From the NCBI RefSeq assembly GCF_000974445.1, contig NZ_BBOJ01000024.1, positions 62,001-126,000 on the forward strand: DNA of 64,000 nt, given 5' to 3'. Below, one piece after another: positions 52,801 through 60,416 of the stretch; position 1 is the first letter of the stretch; every line of letters starts with the position of its first letter. Source of the stretch: Lentzea aerocolonigenes. Lineage in GTDB: Bacteria; Actinomycetota; Actinomycetes; Mycobacteriales; Pseudonocardiaceae. Under the pieces are notes generated by a model, which was not told the origin of the DNA, made no database searches, and saw only the letters and a list, made by a program, of their open reading frames with translations. The position numbers were made by a program, and so were the translations under genes.

Positions 52801-54970
52801 GTCGCCGGGTGCGAAGGTGGACGCCTACGCGTTGACCTACAACGGGTTGAACCAGCTGACCAAGGTCGAGGAGAAGCTGGCCTCGGTCATCAAGGGCACG
52901 ACCACGTTCTCCTACAACGAGAACGGTGCTCCGCTGACTCGCGGGCACGACAAGCAGTCCGCTGAGTTCTCCTACGACCCGCGCGACCTGGTCGCGCAGG
53001 TCAAGAACACCGAGACCGGTGGCACACCGAAGATCACCTCCTACAGCTACACCGACCGCGGTCAGGTCAAGGAGGAGACCAAGCCCAACGGCAACAAGGT
53101 CGTCTACGGCTACCACCAGGACGGCGCTCTCGCCTCGCAGGTGGAGTCGAAGTCCGGTGGTGCGCTGGTGTCCCAGCACGTCATCGACTACGACGCCAAC
53201 GGTCACCGGAACAGGGACGCGTCGAAGGTCCAGAACGCGGACAACGCGTCCGCCTACCTGGACGAGGTGCGCGAGTACAGCTACGACCCGCTCGACCGCA
53301 TCCGCACCCTGACGAAGAAGTCGGCCGCCGGCGCAGTGCTGGAGACCGAGGACTACGTCCACGACGCCAACAACAACGTCACGTCGCAGACCATCGAGAA
53401 CAAGACGACGACGTACAACTACGACCGCAACCGCCTGCTGTCGGCTTCGGCGTCGGGCACGGTCGCGTCGTACAACTACGACCCGTTCGGCCGTCTCGAC
53501 TCCGTCACCGCGGCCGGTCAGATCGTGGAGGCCTACGAGTACGACGGGTTCGACCGCACCGTCGAGCACCGCAAGCAGGCCGACGGCGGTGGGCTGAAGA
53601 CCACCACCTACGCCTACGACCCGCTCGACCGCACGTCGTCGAGGACCGAGGACGGCAAGACGACCGACTTCGCCTACCTCGGCCTGTCCGACAAGGTCGT
53701 CTCGGAGACGATCGCGGGCCAGCTGCAGCGCACCTACCAGTACAGCGCGTTCGGGCAGCGCCTCACCCAGATCAAGAAGGACACCGACGGCACCGGTCCC
53801 GGGGTGGCCGAGGACTCCTACTACGGCTACAACCCGCACACCGACGTGGAGACGTTGACGAAGGACGACGGCGACACGCGGGCGACGTACGGGTACACGG
53901 CCTACGGCAAGGACGACAGCGAGGCCTTCACCGGCATCGACAAGCCGGACGCGCAGCAGCCCGGCAAGCAGCCGTTCAACTTCTACCGCTACAACGGCAA
54001 GAGGTTCGACCCGTCGTCCGGTTCGTACGACATGGGCTTCCGCGACTACAACCCCGGCCTCAACCGGTTCACGACGCGGGACATGTACAACGGCGCGCTG
54101 GCCGACCTCAGCCTCGACAGCGATCCGTTCACGGGCAACCGGTACGCGTTCACGAGCGGCAACCCGATCAGCCGGATCGAGCTCAACGGGCACGACTGGT
54201 TCGACGACTACCTGAACATGATCACGGCACCCGCGCCGGCGCCGAGCGGTGACGGCCTGCCGCTGCCGTTGGGCGGCACGGCGAAGAAGGTCGACGCGAC
54301 ACCGGCACCCGAAGTCAAGGACAAGAAGCTCCAGAGCATCGTCAAGGACATCTACGGCAAGCCGGGCGTGCAGGTGTACGGGCGCGGCACCACCGGAGAC
54401 GCGCTGCGCTACGAGCTCCAGACCGGCAACCAGCTCGGCGCCCAGCAGAACCGGTGGCACTACGACGAAGCGGCGAGGCAGTTCAACCAGCTCTCGAAGT
54501 GGCTGGAGGACGTCCGCAAGGTGGAGGCGAACATCGCCGCCGGCAAGGGAGGTACGTTGCCCGACGCCGAGGACATCTCCAGGGCCAGGGTCGAGGCCGC
54601 CGACCTGTGGGACGCTCTGACCACCAAGGACACCGGTGGCAAGGTGGTGAACCACATCAGGGCTGTCGACGCGTCGGGCAACCACAACTTCCGGACGAAC
54701 ATGGAAAACGCGATGAAGAACTCGGCCGTCGCCGACATCACCGGCGCCACGTTCGAGACGGGCTACGGCGGCAGGCCCATCTTCAAGGGCGGGTTCCCGA
54801 AGTTCGCCAACGGTGCGGGCAACGTGCTCGGGGTTCTCGGGTTCGGTGTGGCGGCATACAACAGGGGCTTCGAGAGCGCGTTCATCGAGACGTTCGACGT
54901 CACCGGCGTTGTGGGCGACTACATGCGCATGCAGCAGTGCGCGGCCGATCCGAACTGCGGAACGGCGTGA
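46877..54970 (+). CDS. Giant RHS polymorphic toxin with DNRLRE and golvesin-like modules
   Basis: Exported RHS protein of about 2,697 residues. An N-terminal helix (LLVVFSLTVLALVGVPAG) leads to two DNRLRE-type beta modules (about 294-470 and 585-775; the first has WSEDTATWNSI), a linker, then RHS/YD repeats from about 910. A golvesin-C-terminal-like domain is inserted at about 1805-1945 (GYDYRSTARGTGATTF, QDGSYEVFVKYP). The RHS core is at about 2365-2440 (FYRYNGKRFDPSSGSYDMGF). The C-terminal 255 residues (from about 2441) have Pro/Ala then helical sequence (NRWHYDEAARQFNQLSKWLE) and end with two hydrophobic stretches; no toxin family is recognised. Start GTG 46877 or 46880 after GGGGG. A small immunity-like gene follows. 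Confidence 0.88.
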   Translation: MVPPRGFSLPKKLLVVFSLTVLALVGVPAGPGINGPGHLPELGFSGLWQSIAGWFGGRAEAAPRPRQEPPKRVRELTERRTPSVRLFQLSDGQIEAEVSPRPNVDTTVREKPRDGYRFATDTSAFASLFGESTDKLARFEAGGRRIGLGIDGTSRVVKPKVEKNVVTYAGAFDSADVVYQVTGEALKEKIVLAKAPKDATYRFTLDLSGVTARALPDGAIGFFDNPDAPPLFTMPKPFMFDNKADRKSPHGKVWSDKVTQTVEQQGSKLTVTVKADQGWLTAKDRQYPVVIDPTIKLQPTATTGQDVQIWSDSPDRNDGSSYQLSVGTDAWGKARTLIKFDTSVVPAGTALTSAKLRLYYDSELWTGANSNVHEVRRVTQGWSEDTATWNSINGAFAEAALSTATKQANVSNVWHEWDVRNIAQQWVSGSASNFGLMVKSTDETLNRGGAIYQAAEFAYNGETENSPKLVLTYGRPSADLQAPTKIFATGAELNWGAYPDPDPNNPVDDVVEYQVHRSVFQAFTPSESTLVAPLAPATTTFTDTTARPTPADSPDPFGNAYYYMVAAKTRDGQVIPGPTQLVRLPKAGFITQVFRGGADDATLSSTQPNTNLDTLGGQPWLMAGKGSGTYGTTRAAVRFRDLSALPAGARVTNAEMTLWGFYSTGSGAIFDGHPLTKSFVENQVTWNRASTATAWTAPGGDIGAAGDNVSGITNDPNRHIWDLTAAAQGWVDNPATNYGYEVKLRDENGPTQRVLFLSDEAAEPHLRPKLTVTYTQPIAEMTYYAPDTPSIRMIPGDEYTIPVTVTNSTTSTWRAADQVVSYRWNLPDGTDVTTGGNRLETALPADVPPGGSVTVQAKVKTPIQSEAGNKREQFVLNWDLRNKTAGTWLSATGGIAALPQNVTVEDPTSDQLGLEKFYSYAGKSTGSGSNVLVNQFAGNTVWSYDAFTNPGRGLNSFVRMTYNSLDTSATSLGQGWSLAAAGVTRLGAYLELHPKGQDHPSRITLPDGDGTSHTFELNKNNSSDPAQWTYDEPAGVHLYVQRDGAADKSRRWKMTRPDRTEFLFDDEGWLTAVRDRNGNEQRFTYTERRSNNQPRKFLAYVTDPSGRQTLTLDYWEKGETQNPKIIDNVQSLKDVSGRTITFSYDDKGLLTQLVDGSGTSLAKTFKFGYDAGQGNKNVKLVKVTDPRNHDTVLAYYTAPVDPKDKWKLQTITDRLNATTTFAYADPDGSAGSEVESTVTDSENRQTKFRIDGYGRPLRTTNAKNQTTALEWDAGNNVTKLTEDNGAVSTWSYDQKTGYPTSLRDAEAVANNWPATTMAYQTSLNGHVAELTSKTSPEGRAWAFGYDAKGNLTSVTDPKGVPTASPDDYKSVYTYDQFGQLQTSTDANENTTTYSEFDPTGYPKKTTDAYGKVTNTVYDVRGNVTSTTDALGKTSTVAYDVFGRPLERRTPKDQAAGLFITSPAPVYDANDNVTQSTAPNGAVSTAVYDNADQLLETTAPKDTPTGPERKTSFTYDSVGNLKTETQPLGNLTPANANDYVARYDYDEIYQLKSATDADNKKITYEYDRVGNLITVVDPRKNATADTTDYTTKIAYDLNHRAVDTTDAAGKTTHVGFDRDGNVTTQRDKENNTTTLVYDERAKVVEARVPHKAGVTRVTKFEYDEVGNSTRVISPRGVETTDDADDFVAQTVYDKLNRPVEKLTPFDKDDSRYKTADKTTYVYDAIGRVEQVSAPPSAGQTLRNVTRYSYFDTGWVRSSTDPWNIVTTYDYNPLGQQASRTLTSAGGSSSRTMTWDHFPDGKLKSRSDSGVPVGLHVALTDNSDTGFVELAGNWTTSSAGAEFQGYDYRSTARGTGATTFTWKPVIPQDGSYEVFVKYPKDVSGAATNAPYTVETGTARSTVAVNQTQRGGEWVSVGSFAFTAGTAAKVTVSDNADGTVLADAVKLVRNNASEPDNESKTFGQSYDANGNLTSLTDSSPGAKVDAYALTYNGLNQLTKVEEKLASVIKGTTTFSYNENGAPLTRGHDKQSAEFSYDPRDLVAQVKNTETGGTPKITSYSYTDRGQVKEETKPNGNKVVYGYHQDGALASQVESKSGGALVSQHVIDYDANGHRNRDASKVQNADNASAYLDEVREYSYDPLDRIRTLTKKSAAGAVLETEDYVHDANNNVTSQTIENKTTTYNYDRNRLLSASASGTVASYNYDPFGRLDSVTAAGQIVEAYEYDGFDRTVEHRKQADGGGLKTTTYAYDPLDRTSSRTEDGKTTDFAYLGLSDKVVSETIAGQLQRTYQYSAFGQRLTQIKKDTDGTGPGVAEDSYYGYNPHTDVETLTKDDGDTRATYGYTAYGKDDSEAFTGIDKPDAQQPGKQPFNFYRYNGKRFDPSSGSYDMGFRDYNPGLNRFTTRDMYNGALADLSLDSDPFTGNRYAFTSGNPISRIELNGHDWFDDYLNMITAPAPAPSGDGLPLPLGGTAKKVDATPAPEVKDKKLQSIVKDIYGKPGVQVYGRGTTGDALRYELQTGNQLGAQQNRWHYDEAARQFNQLSKWLEDVRKVEANIAAGKGGTLPDAEDISRARVEAADLWDALTTKDTGGKVVNHIRAVDASGNHNFRTNMENAMKNSAVADITGATFETGYGGRPIFKGGFPKFANGAGNVLGVLGFGVAAYNRGFESAFIETFDVTGVVGDYMRMQQCAADPNCGTA

Positions 54971-54981
54971 GGAAGAGGATC

Positions 54982-55506
54982 ATGGCTGAGAAAGAGGACG
55001 ACTGGGTGCGGATCCAGCTTCCGGGTGGATCGTCGGTTCCGGTTCGCAGGGGCAGCCCGGTGGAGGCGGCGTTCGGCACGTCGCCCGTCCCGGCTCCGAC
55101 GGACAGGATGCAGTGGAGCATCGGGCTCCTCGGCGACTTCCTGTGGCTGAACCTGCCGGAATGCCGTCCGTTCTTCGCGGAACAGATCAAGGCCGAGGTC
55201 GAGCAGGCGATCGACCACGACCGCGAGCTGCGGCCCCTCCAGCCGATGGACATCGCCGACTACGTCCTGTGGCAGCCGCTGATCGAGCCCGCGCTCGAGG
55301 CTCGGCCGATGGACGAGCAGTGGGTGAGCAGGCTGTTGCGGGTCGTCCGCGAGGCCTGGGAGCTGGAGCCTCCTCCGTGGGAGGACACCAGGTACGGCCT
55401 GCGGGTGTACGTGCTGGAGAGGCTCGACGTGCCGGAACACCTGCCGGTCGTCGAACGGCTCGATCCCGCGCTGTACGCCGCGATCAGGGCCGAGATCGGT
55501 TCGTAG
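54982..55506 (+). CDS. Candidate immunity protein of the giant RHS toxin
   Basis: A 174-residue soluble, acidic protein starting MAEKEDDWVRIQLPGGSSVP, 11 bp after the RHS stop, with GGAAGAGG upstream. No family recognised. The body is helical with several Trp/Pro pairs (LWLNLPECRPFF, WELEPPPWEDTRYG). Size, acidity and position right behind a toxin-ended RHS gene are what immunity proteins usually show. Function inferred from context only. Confidence 0.75.
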   Translation: MAEKEDDWVRIQLPGGSSVPVRRGSPVEAAFGTSPVPAPTDRMQWSIGLLGDFLWLNLPECRPFFAEQIKAEVEQAIDHDRELRPLQPMDIADYVLWQPLIEPALEARPMDEQWVSRLLRVVREAWELEPPPWEDTRYGLRVYVLERLDVPEHLPVVERLDPALYAAIRAEIGS

Positions 55507-55515
55507 CTCTACGAA

Positions 55516-55549
55516 GGACGGTGCCGGGCCTGCCCGCCCGGCACCGTCC
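55516..55549. terminator. Shared hairpin between the immunity gene and subtilisin gene
   Basis: Perfect 14-bp stem GGACGGTGCCGGGC / GCCCGGCACCGTCC with a 6-base loop, between two convergent stop codons. Confidence 0.85.
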
Positions 55550-55556
55550 ACGGGGA

Positions 55557-56756
55557 TCAGAACGACGCGACGTTGAGCAGAGGCTCGTGCGTGCCGTCCG
55601 GATCGGTCGCGGAGTTCCAGTTGTTCGTGCCCGCGGCCTGCAGAGCCGACTTCACGGCCGCCGGGGACGCGCTCGGGTGGGTCGACTTGTACAGCGCCGC
55701 CGCACCCGCGACGTGCGGGCTGGCCATCGACGTGCCCGAGATCGTGTTGTAGCCGCCGCCCTTCCAGGTCGACAGGATGCAGACGCCAGGAGCGATGACG
55801 TCCACGTCAGCGCCGTAGTTCGAGAAGTCGGCGAACGTGTCGTCCACGTCGGCACGGCACGTCGAAGCCGCTCCGCCACCCGGCTGGCCGTTGAAGTCGG
55901 CCAGCGCGCTGACCGTGACGACTTCCTCGTAGGTGGCCGGCACGAACGTCGACGAGTTCGCCGCGCTGTTGCCCGCGGCCACGACGTAGGTCACGCCGGC
56001 GGACACCGAGCGGCAGATCGCCTCGTGCATCGCGTCCTTGTTGGACCCGCAGGCGCTGTCGCTGCCGGAGCCGCCGAGGCTCATGTTCGCGACCTCGATC
56101 TCGTTCGCGTGCGCGGTCACGTAGTCGATGCCGCAGATGATCGCGGAGAACGAGCCGCTGCCCTGGTTGTTGAGCACGCGGACCGGCCAGATGCGGGCGC
56201 CGGGGGCGACGCCGACGACCCCGTTGCCGTTGTCGAGCGCGCCGATGGTGCCCGCCACGTGGGTGCCGTGGCCGTTGCCGTCGTCGGCGCTGCGGCCGGT
56301 GGAGCAGTTCTTGGCCCCTGCCGTGTTGACGTTGAGGTCGGGGTGGTCGAGGTCGACGCCCGTGTCGATCACGGCGACGTCCACGTTCACGCGTTCGTCG
56401 GTGCCGTTGATCCGGGCGGTCGGGCTCTGCTCGGCGTCGATGCGGTCGATGCCGGTGGGCAGGGTCTGCGCGGCGATCGAGGCCACGCCGTCGGGCTGCA
56501 CCAGGGCGACCCGCGGGTCACGCGCGAGGCGTGCCGCGGTCGTGGCGGTCATGTGTCCCGAGTAACCGCGCACGGCGGAGGTGTAGACGTTTTCGACGGT
56601 GACGCCGAGAAGGCCGGTCACGCTGGACACGCTCACGCCGTCCTTCAGCAGGACGATGTATCCGCTGGTCTGGGTGTCGGCACTGGCGGGAGCGGCGGGA
56701 ACGGCGGCGGCGAGCAGGACGGCTGCGAACAGGGCCTGGACGGTGAGTCGTCGCAT
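55557..56756 (-). CDS. Secreted S8 subtilisin-like serine protease
   Basis: A 399-residue secreted protease. Signal peptide MRRLTVQALFAAVLLAAAVP, an I9-type inhibitory propeptide (YIVLLKDGVSVSSVTGLLGV...), then a subtilisin catalytic domain. The triad is Asp in VIDTGVDLDHPDLN, His in GNGHGTHVAGTIG and Ser in GTSMASPHVAGAAAL; the oxyanion Asn is in VAAGNSAANSSTF. It should be self-processed and act outside the cell, perhaps in nutrient peptide use. Ends at the shared hairpin with the RHS locus. Confidence 0.95.
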   Translation of the reverse strand: MRRLTVQALFAAVLLAAAVPAAPASADTQTSGYIVLLKDGVSVSSVTGLLGVTVENVYTSAVRGYSGHMTATTAARLARDPRVALVQPDGVASIAAQTLPTGIDRIDAEQSPTARINGTDERVNVDVAVIDTGVDLDHPDLNVNTAGAKNCSTGRSADDGNGHGTHVAGTIGALDNGNGVVGVAPGARIWPVRVLNNQGSGSFSAIICGIDYVTAHANEIEVANMSLGGSGSDSACGSNKDAMHEAICRSVSAGVTYVVAAGNSAANSSTFVPATYEEVVTVSALADFNGQPGGGAASTCRADVDDTFADFSNYGADVDVIAPGVCILSTWKGGGYNTISGTSMASPHVAGAAALYKSTHPSASPAAVKSALQAAGTNNWNSATDPDGTHEPLLNVASF

Positions 56757-56868
56757 GTCTCTCCTCAGGGGCAGGAGCAGGGATCACGATGTTCTCACCC
56801 GAACGGGCAGAAGCGTTAGTACTTTCGGGTGTAAATCGGTGAGCGCATCCGCCTGTATTGATGAACGG

Positions 56869-58029
56869 GTGCTGACTCACCTGGAGTGCGCTCGCTGCGG
56901 CCTGAGCCACGACGCCGACACCGTCCAGAACCTCTGCCACGAGTGCGCGTCACCGCTGCTGGCCCGTTACGACCTCACCAGGGTCGGCCGTCCCACCAGC
57001 GAGAACAGCCTCTGGCGCTACCGCGACGTGCTGCCGGTCCGCGATCCCGACCCCGCCTTCAGCCTCGGCGAGGGCATGACCCCGATCGTGCCGTTGCCCG
57101 CGCTGAGCCGGGCTCTCGACGCGAAGATCCTGATGAAGGACGAGTCGCTCATCCCGACCGGCTCGTTCAAGGCCCGCGGCGCGGCCGTCGGGGTCGCCAG
57201 GGCGAAGGAGCTCGGCGTCGAGGGCATCAAGATGCCGACCAACGGCAACGCGGGCGCCGCCTGGGCCCTGTACGCGGCCCGCGCGGGTCTGCGCAGCGTC
57301 ATCGCGATGCCGGACGACGCCCCGCTGATCACCCGCGAGGAGGTCGAGGCGAGCGGCGCCGAGCTGCGGATCGTGCCGGGCACGATCGCCGACGCCGCCA
57401 AGGCCGTCGCGGACGTCGCCCTCTTCGACGCCTCCACGTTGCGCGAGCCGTACCGCATCGAGGGCAAGAAGACGATGGGGTACGAGATCGTCGAACAGCT
57501 CGGCTGGCGCGTGCCCGACGTGATCGTCTACCCGACCGGCGGCGGGGTCGGATTGATCGGGATTCACAAGGCGCTGCACGAGATGCGCGAGCTCGGCTGG
57601 ATCACCGGGCCGATGCCGCGGCTGGTCGCCGTCCAGTCCACCGGCTGCGCCCCGATCGTCAGGGCGTTCGACGAGGGCGCGGCGGAGTCGGCGTTCTGGG
57701 AGGACGCCTACACCGACGCGTTCGGCATCAACGTGCCGAAACCGTTGGGGGACTTCATCATCCTGCGGGCCATAAGGGAAACCGGCGGCACCGCGCTCGC
57801 CGTCGACGACGAGCGCATCGAAGCCGACCGCGCCGAATGTGCCCGTCTCGAAGGAGTTTTCCTGTGCCCGGAAGGCGCCGCCACGATCAGCGCGGTCCGG
57901 GCTCTGCGTGCGAACGGCTGGCTCGCGGCGGACGACGAGGTGGTCGTGCTGAACACCGGAGCGGGCATCAAGTACCCGAGCGTCAACCGAGGTCCCGCAC
58001 CCGAAGCCGCGCCACACCGGCGGAACTGA
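56869..58029 (+). CDS. thrC: Threonine synthase-like PLP enzyme
   Basis: A 386-residue PLP-dependent enzyme of the threonine synthase family, converting O-phosphohomoserine to threonine. It has an N-terminal zinc-ribbon-like Cys pair, CARCG...CHECA, as in the archaeal-type and some actinobacterial paralogues, then the PLP Lys in PTGSFKARGA, the GNAGAAWALYAARAG block and the PLP-phosphate loop PTGGGVGLIG. GTG 56869 is used; a GTG ten codons earlier is possible. It may be a paralogue of the biosynthetic ThrC rather than the main enzyme. The final 47 bp overlap the convergent permease remnant. Confidence 0.88.
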   Translation: MLTHLECARCGLSHDADTVQNLCHECASPLLARYDLTRVGRPTSENSLWRYRDVLPVRDPDPAFSLGEGMTPIVPLPALSRALDAKILMKDESLIPTGSFKARGAAVGVARAKELGVEGIKMPTNGNAGAAWALYAARAGLRSVIAMPDDAPLITREEVEASGAELRIVPGTIADAAKAVADVALFDASTLREPYRIEGKKTMGYEIVEQLGWRVPDVIVYPTGGGVGLIGIHKALHEMRELGWITGPMPRLVAVQSTGCAPIVRAFDEGAAESAFWEDAYTDAFGINVPKPLGDFIILRAIRETGGTALAVDDERIEADRAECARLEGVFLCPEGAATISAVRALRANGWLAADDEVVVLNTGAGIKYPSVNRGPAPEAAPHRRN

Positions 58030-58919
58030 GCACGACGGCCACCGCCGCGAGCCCGAGCAGGGGCGCGGCGGTGAGCTGTTCCCCGGTCAGCACGCGCGGC
58101 AGGAAGTGGAACGGCGACACCAGGTTCGCCACGCCGTAGTCGATGCCGAGCGACGGCCCCACGATCTCGCCGAACATGTTGACCACCAGCCACACCACGA
58201 ACGAGATCGCCGCGGCCGCCTGCGGCACGAACCCCACGGCGAAACGCCGCGGCGGCCACGACCGGCACCACGAACACCCAGGCCTGTGCGAACGCGAGGT
58301 GGCTCCACCCGTTGGGCGAGAACCACCGCAGCCACAGCACCCCGCTGCCGTCCGCCGCGAACCGCACCCCGTACGTCACGCCCAGCACGCCGCACGCGAT
58401 CAGCCTCGCTGTCGACGACCGTTCGGTGAGCTGTGCGGCCACCCCGGCCACACCCGCGAACACCAGCCCCGGCGCGGCCACCGCGGCGCCGAACCGCAGT
58501 CCGCCGATCGCCGCCACCAATCCGCCGGTCAGCAGCGAAGCGCCCACGGCCAGGGCGAGCGCGGAAGCGAGGGGAGCGAGGCGGGAGACGGGGGTGGCGC
58601 GCAGGAGCTCGTGGCGGCCGGACTCCTCCTCGGCCCTGGTGTGCCGGATGACCGTGAGGATCGCCATCAGGGACGTCAGGGTGAACGCGACGTCGGCGAT
58701 CTTCCACCTGATCAGGCCGGGCAGCGTCGGGTCGGTGAGCTGGCCGGTGAACGCGGTGAGCGCCGCGTTGCCCGCGACGTCGTGGGCGAAGGCGAGGGCG
58801 GAGTCCGGGCTGGGGAACATCCGGGTGTACTGGCCGGTGACGCTGAGGACCACGCCTGCGATCAGCACGATCCAGGAGGCCAGGACGATCCGGTCGCGGC
58901 GCAGCAGGAACCGTAACAT
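57983..58919 (-). pseudogene. ABC-2-type permease gene with an apparent frameshift
   Basis: Membrane subunit of an ABC exporter. From ATG 58919 the frame gives MLRFLLRRDRIVLASWIVLI and helices to AQAWVFVVPVVAAAAF near 58245, then turns into low-complexity Arg/Gly sequence. A second frame continues as VGFVPQAAAAISFVVWLVV and runs to a stop at 57983 with normal membrane helices and a sensible end (LRVRDLG). Removing one T in TTT (plus-strand AAA at 58242-58244) joins them. It is either a recent pseudogene or a sequence error. No ATP-binding gene is adjacent in the window. Confidence 0.75.
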
Positions 58920-58978
58920 GGTTCAGAAGCTACACAGGTTTCACAAATTCATGAAGACTGACGAAGGCGGGTCGCACC

Positions 58979-59311
58979 TCACCGCTTGGCAGGCCGCCCC
59001 GAGGGCATCCGGAGAACGGGCCGAAACGGCTCTCCGGCGTTGTAGAGCTCCTCCAACTCGGTCACATAGGCGAGCACCGCCGGATTCACGATGTCCGCCA
59101 GCGACCGCACCCCGGCCTGAGGCTCGTAGGACGCCAGGTACGTGGCCGCCGCACGAGCCCGCTCCAGCACCGACCTGTCGAAGTTGATCGTCCGCTGGAC
59201 CCGGCGCCGGGATTGCGGGCCCTCCCCGGTAGGCTGATCCACGCCTGGAGCACTAGGGGAGGCTGTGATTCCGTCCACACTTCCGTCCGGCACGAGGTCA
59301 GGTTCGAGCAT
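58979..59311 (-). CDS. Ribbon-helix-helix (Arc/ParB-C-like) DNA-binding protein
   Basis: A 110-residue protein with an acidic, disordered N-terminus and a ribbon-helix-helix segment at about residues 36-100 (RRRVQRTINFDRSVLERARA, then LADIVNPAVLAYVTELEEL), close to the centromere-binding RHH type of actinomycete plasmid partition proteins. ATG start with GAGGAG at good spacing. It is divergent from the secretion-like locus; it may regulate it or bind DNA there. No ParA gene is in the window. Confidence 0.72.
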   Translation of the reverse strand: MLEPDLVPDGSVDGITASPSAPGVDQPTGEGPQSRRRVQRTINFDRSVLERARAAATYLASYEPQAGVRSLADIVNPAVLAYVTELEELYNAGEPFRPVLRMPSGRPAKR

Positions 59312-59657
59312 CGGCGAATCTCCTCGGAGTCGTCGCTCCGGAGCGCGCCCGCGGAGGGGTCGCGAACCGGCCGATCTGGGCGTTCACATGAGTGGACACG
59401 TGCGCGTGTTTGGGACGCACGCACTGTGTGTGACCAGGGCGTTCGCAGTCGGGTGAACCTTGCCAGCGACGGAGAGAATCTTGAGCCGGGTGTTCCCCAC
59501 TGACCTCTCCTCAGTGATGATGTGTCGGCCAGATTAGACGTAATTCCTCCCAGGGGGAACGGCCAGATGATCTACAGCCCGCACCAACAGCTTCACACGA
59601 CGTGACGAACTCGTGTTCTACTCGTAGCGCAAGCCCGAGCGCACTCTGGAGTACCTA
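59312..59657. other. Divergent intergenic region, no gene seen
   Basis: 346 bp between the RHH gene and the secretion-like locus. No convincing reading frame or RNA gene. It must hold the promoters for both directions; I could not pick confident -35/-10 pairs. Confidence 0.55.
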
Positions 59658-59936
59658 ATGACCGCCATGGACCTGGTGACACTCGCTCAGCAGCAGCCGA
59701 CGGTGCCGGGCACAGGCAATGTCCGCGGCTGGATCCTGGACAACATCGTTCCGCTGCTCCTGCTCACCGTCGCGCTCCTCCTCCTCTGGCTGGGAGGTGG
59801 CAAAGGTGACAACGCGGGTGTCATGCGCCGCCTCGGTGGCGTGATCGTCGCCCTGGCCATCATCGGCCTCGCGGTCACCACCGACGCGGGGTCGAACATC
59901 GGCAAGTGGCTCGCCGGCCTGTTCGTCGGAGGCTGA
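59658..59936 (+). CDS. Small two-helix membrane protein, pilin-like position (T4SS-like locus)
   Basis: A 92-residue protein with a polar N-terminus and two membrane helices (VPLLLLTVALLLLWLGGG and LGGVIVALAIIGLAVTT). Size and place resemble the VirB2/TrbC-like small membrane proteins that open Gram-positive type IV secretion loci; this rests on arrangement rather than sequence identity. It is followed 3 bp later by another membrane protein. Confidence 0.65.
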   Translation: MTAMDLVTLAQQQPTVPGTGNVRGWILDNIVPLLLLTVALLLLWLGGGKGDNAGVMRRLGGVIVALAIIGLAVTTDAGSNIGKWLAGLFVGG

Positions 59937-59939
59937 CAC

Positions 59940-60416
59940 GTGCGGGTCCGCACTGACGACGAGGTCTACCGGGTCGACGCCGTCTGGCTCGGCCCGCCCA
60001 AAGCGACTTTTCCCTGGCGCGCGCGGTACGTCGCGTGGGGCGTCGGGATCGTCGTTTTCCTCGTCGTACTCACGATCGAGCGGCAGATGGGCGTCGGGTT
60101 CGGGTTCTTCTCGACCGCGTGGGCCCTCGTCGCCACGATCCTCCTCACGCGCTTCATCACGGCGCGGATCAGTCATGAGCGGCCTCTCACGGCCGTCATG
60201 TCGATGTGGGTCCGCGAGCTCACCGCACCTCGAGAACGCACGGCAAGCTCTGGAGGAGCGGCCAGCGCCGCCCGGATCCGGGTCAGCGCCCAGCGGCCTC
60301 GTCCCAAGTTGAGCAAGAAACAACAACGACGGGCGAGACAGCAGGCCCAGACCCGCCGGACGTCAGCCAGCCGTAAGAAGGAGGTTCGCGGTGTTCGGAC
60401 GCCGGCGAGACCGTGA
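59940..60416 (+). CDS. PrgI/TcpE-like membrane protein of a T4SS-like locus
   Basis: A 158-residue protein with a soluble start (RVRTDDEVYRVDAVWLGPPK), two adjacent membrane helices (VAWGVGIVVFLVVLTIER and FFSTAWALVATILLTRFI) and a basic, Ala/Arg/Gln-rich cytoplasmic tail. The two-helix layout before a VirB4 gene is that of PrgI/TcpE/ConD. GTG start. Its 3' end overlaps the ATPase start by 26 bp, so translation is coupled. Confidence 0.65.
   Translation: MRVRTDDEVYRVDAVWLGPPKATFPWRARYVAWGVGIVVFLVVLTIERQMGVGFGFFSTAWALVATILLTRFITARISHERPLTAVMSMWVRELTAPRERTASSGGAASAARIRVSAQRPRPKLSKKQQRRARQQAQTRRTSASRKKEVRGVRTPARP

Noticed and set aside
50303-54685. 1,460-codon frame antisense to the giant RHS gene
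   Set aside because: Same reason: a GC-rich shadow of the repeat-coding strand.
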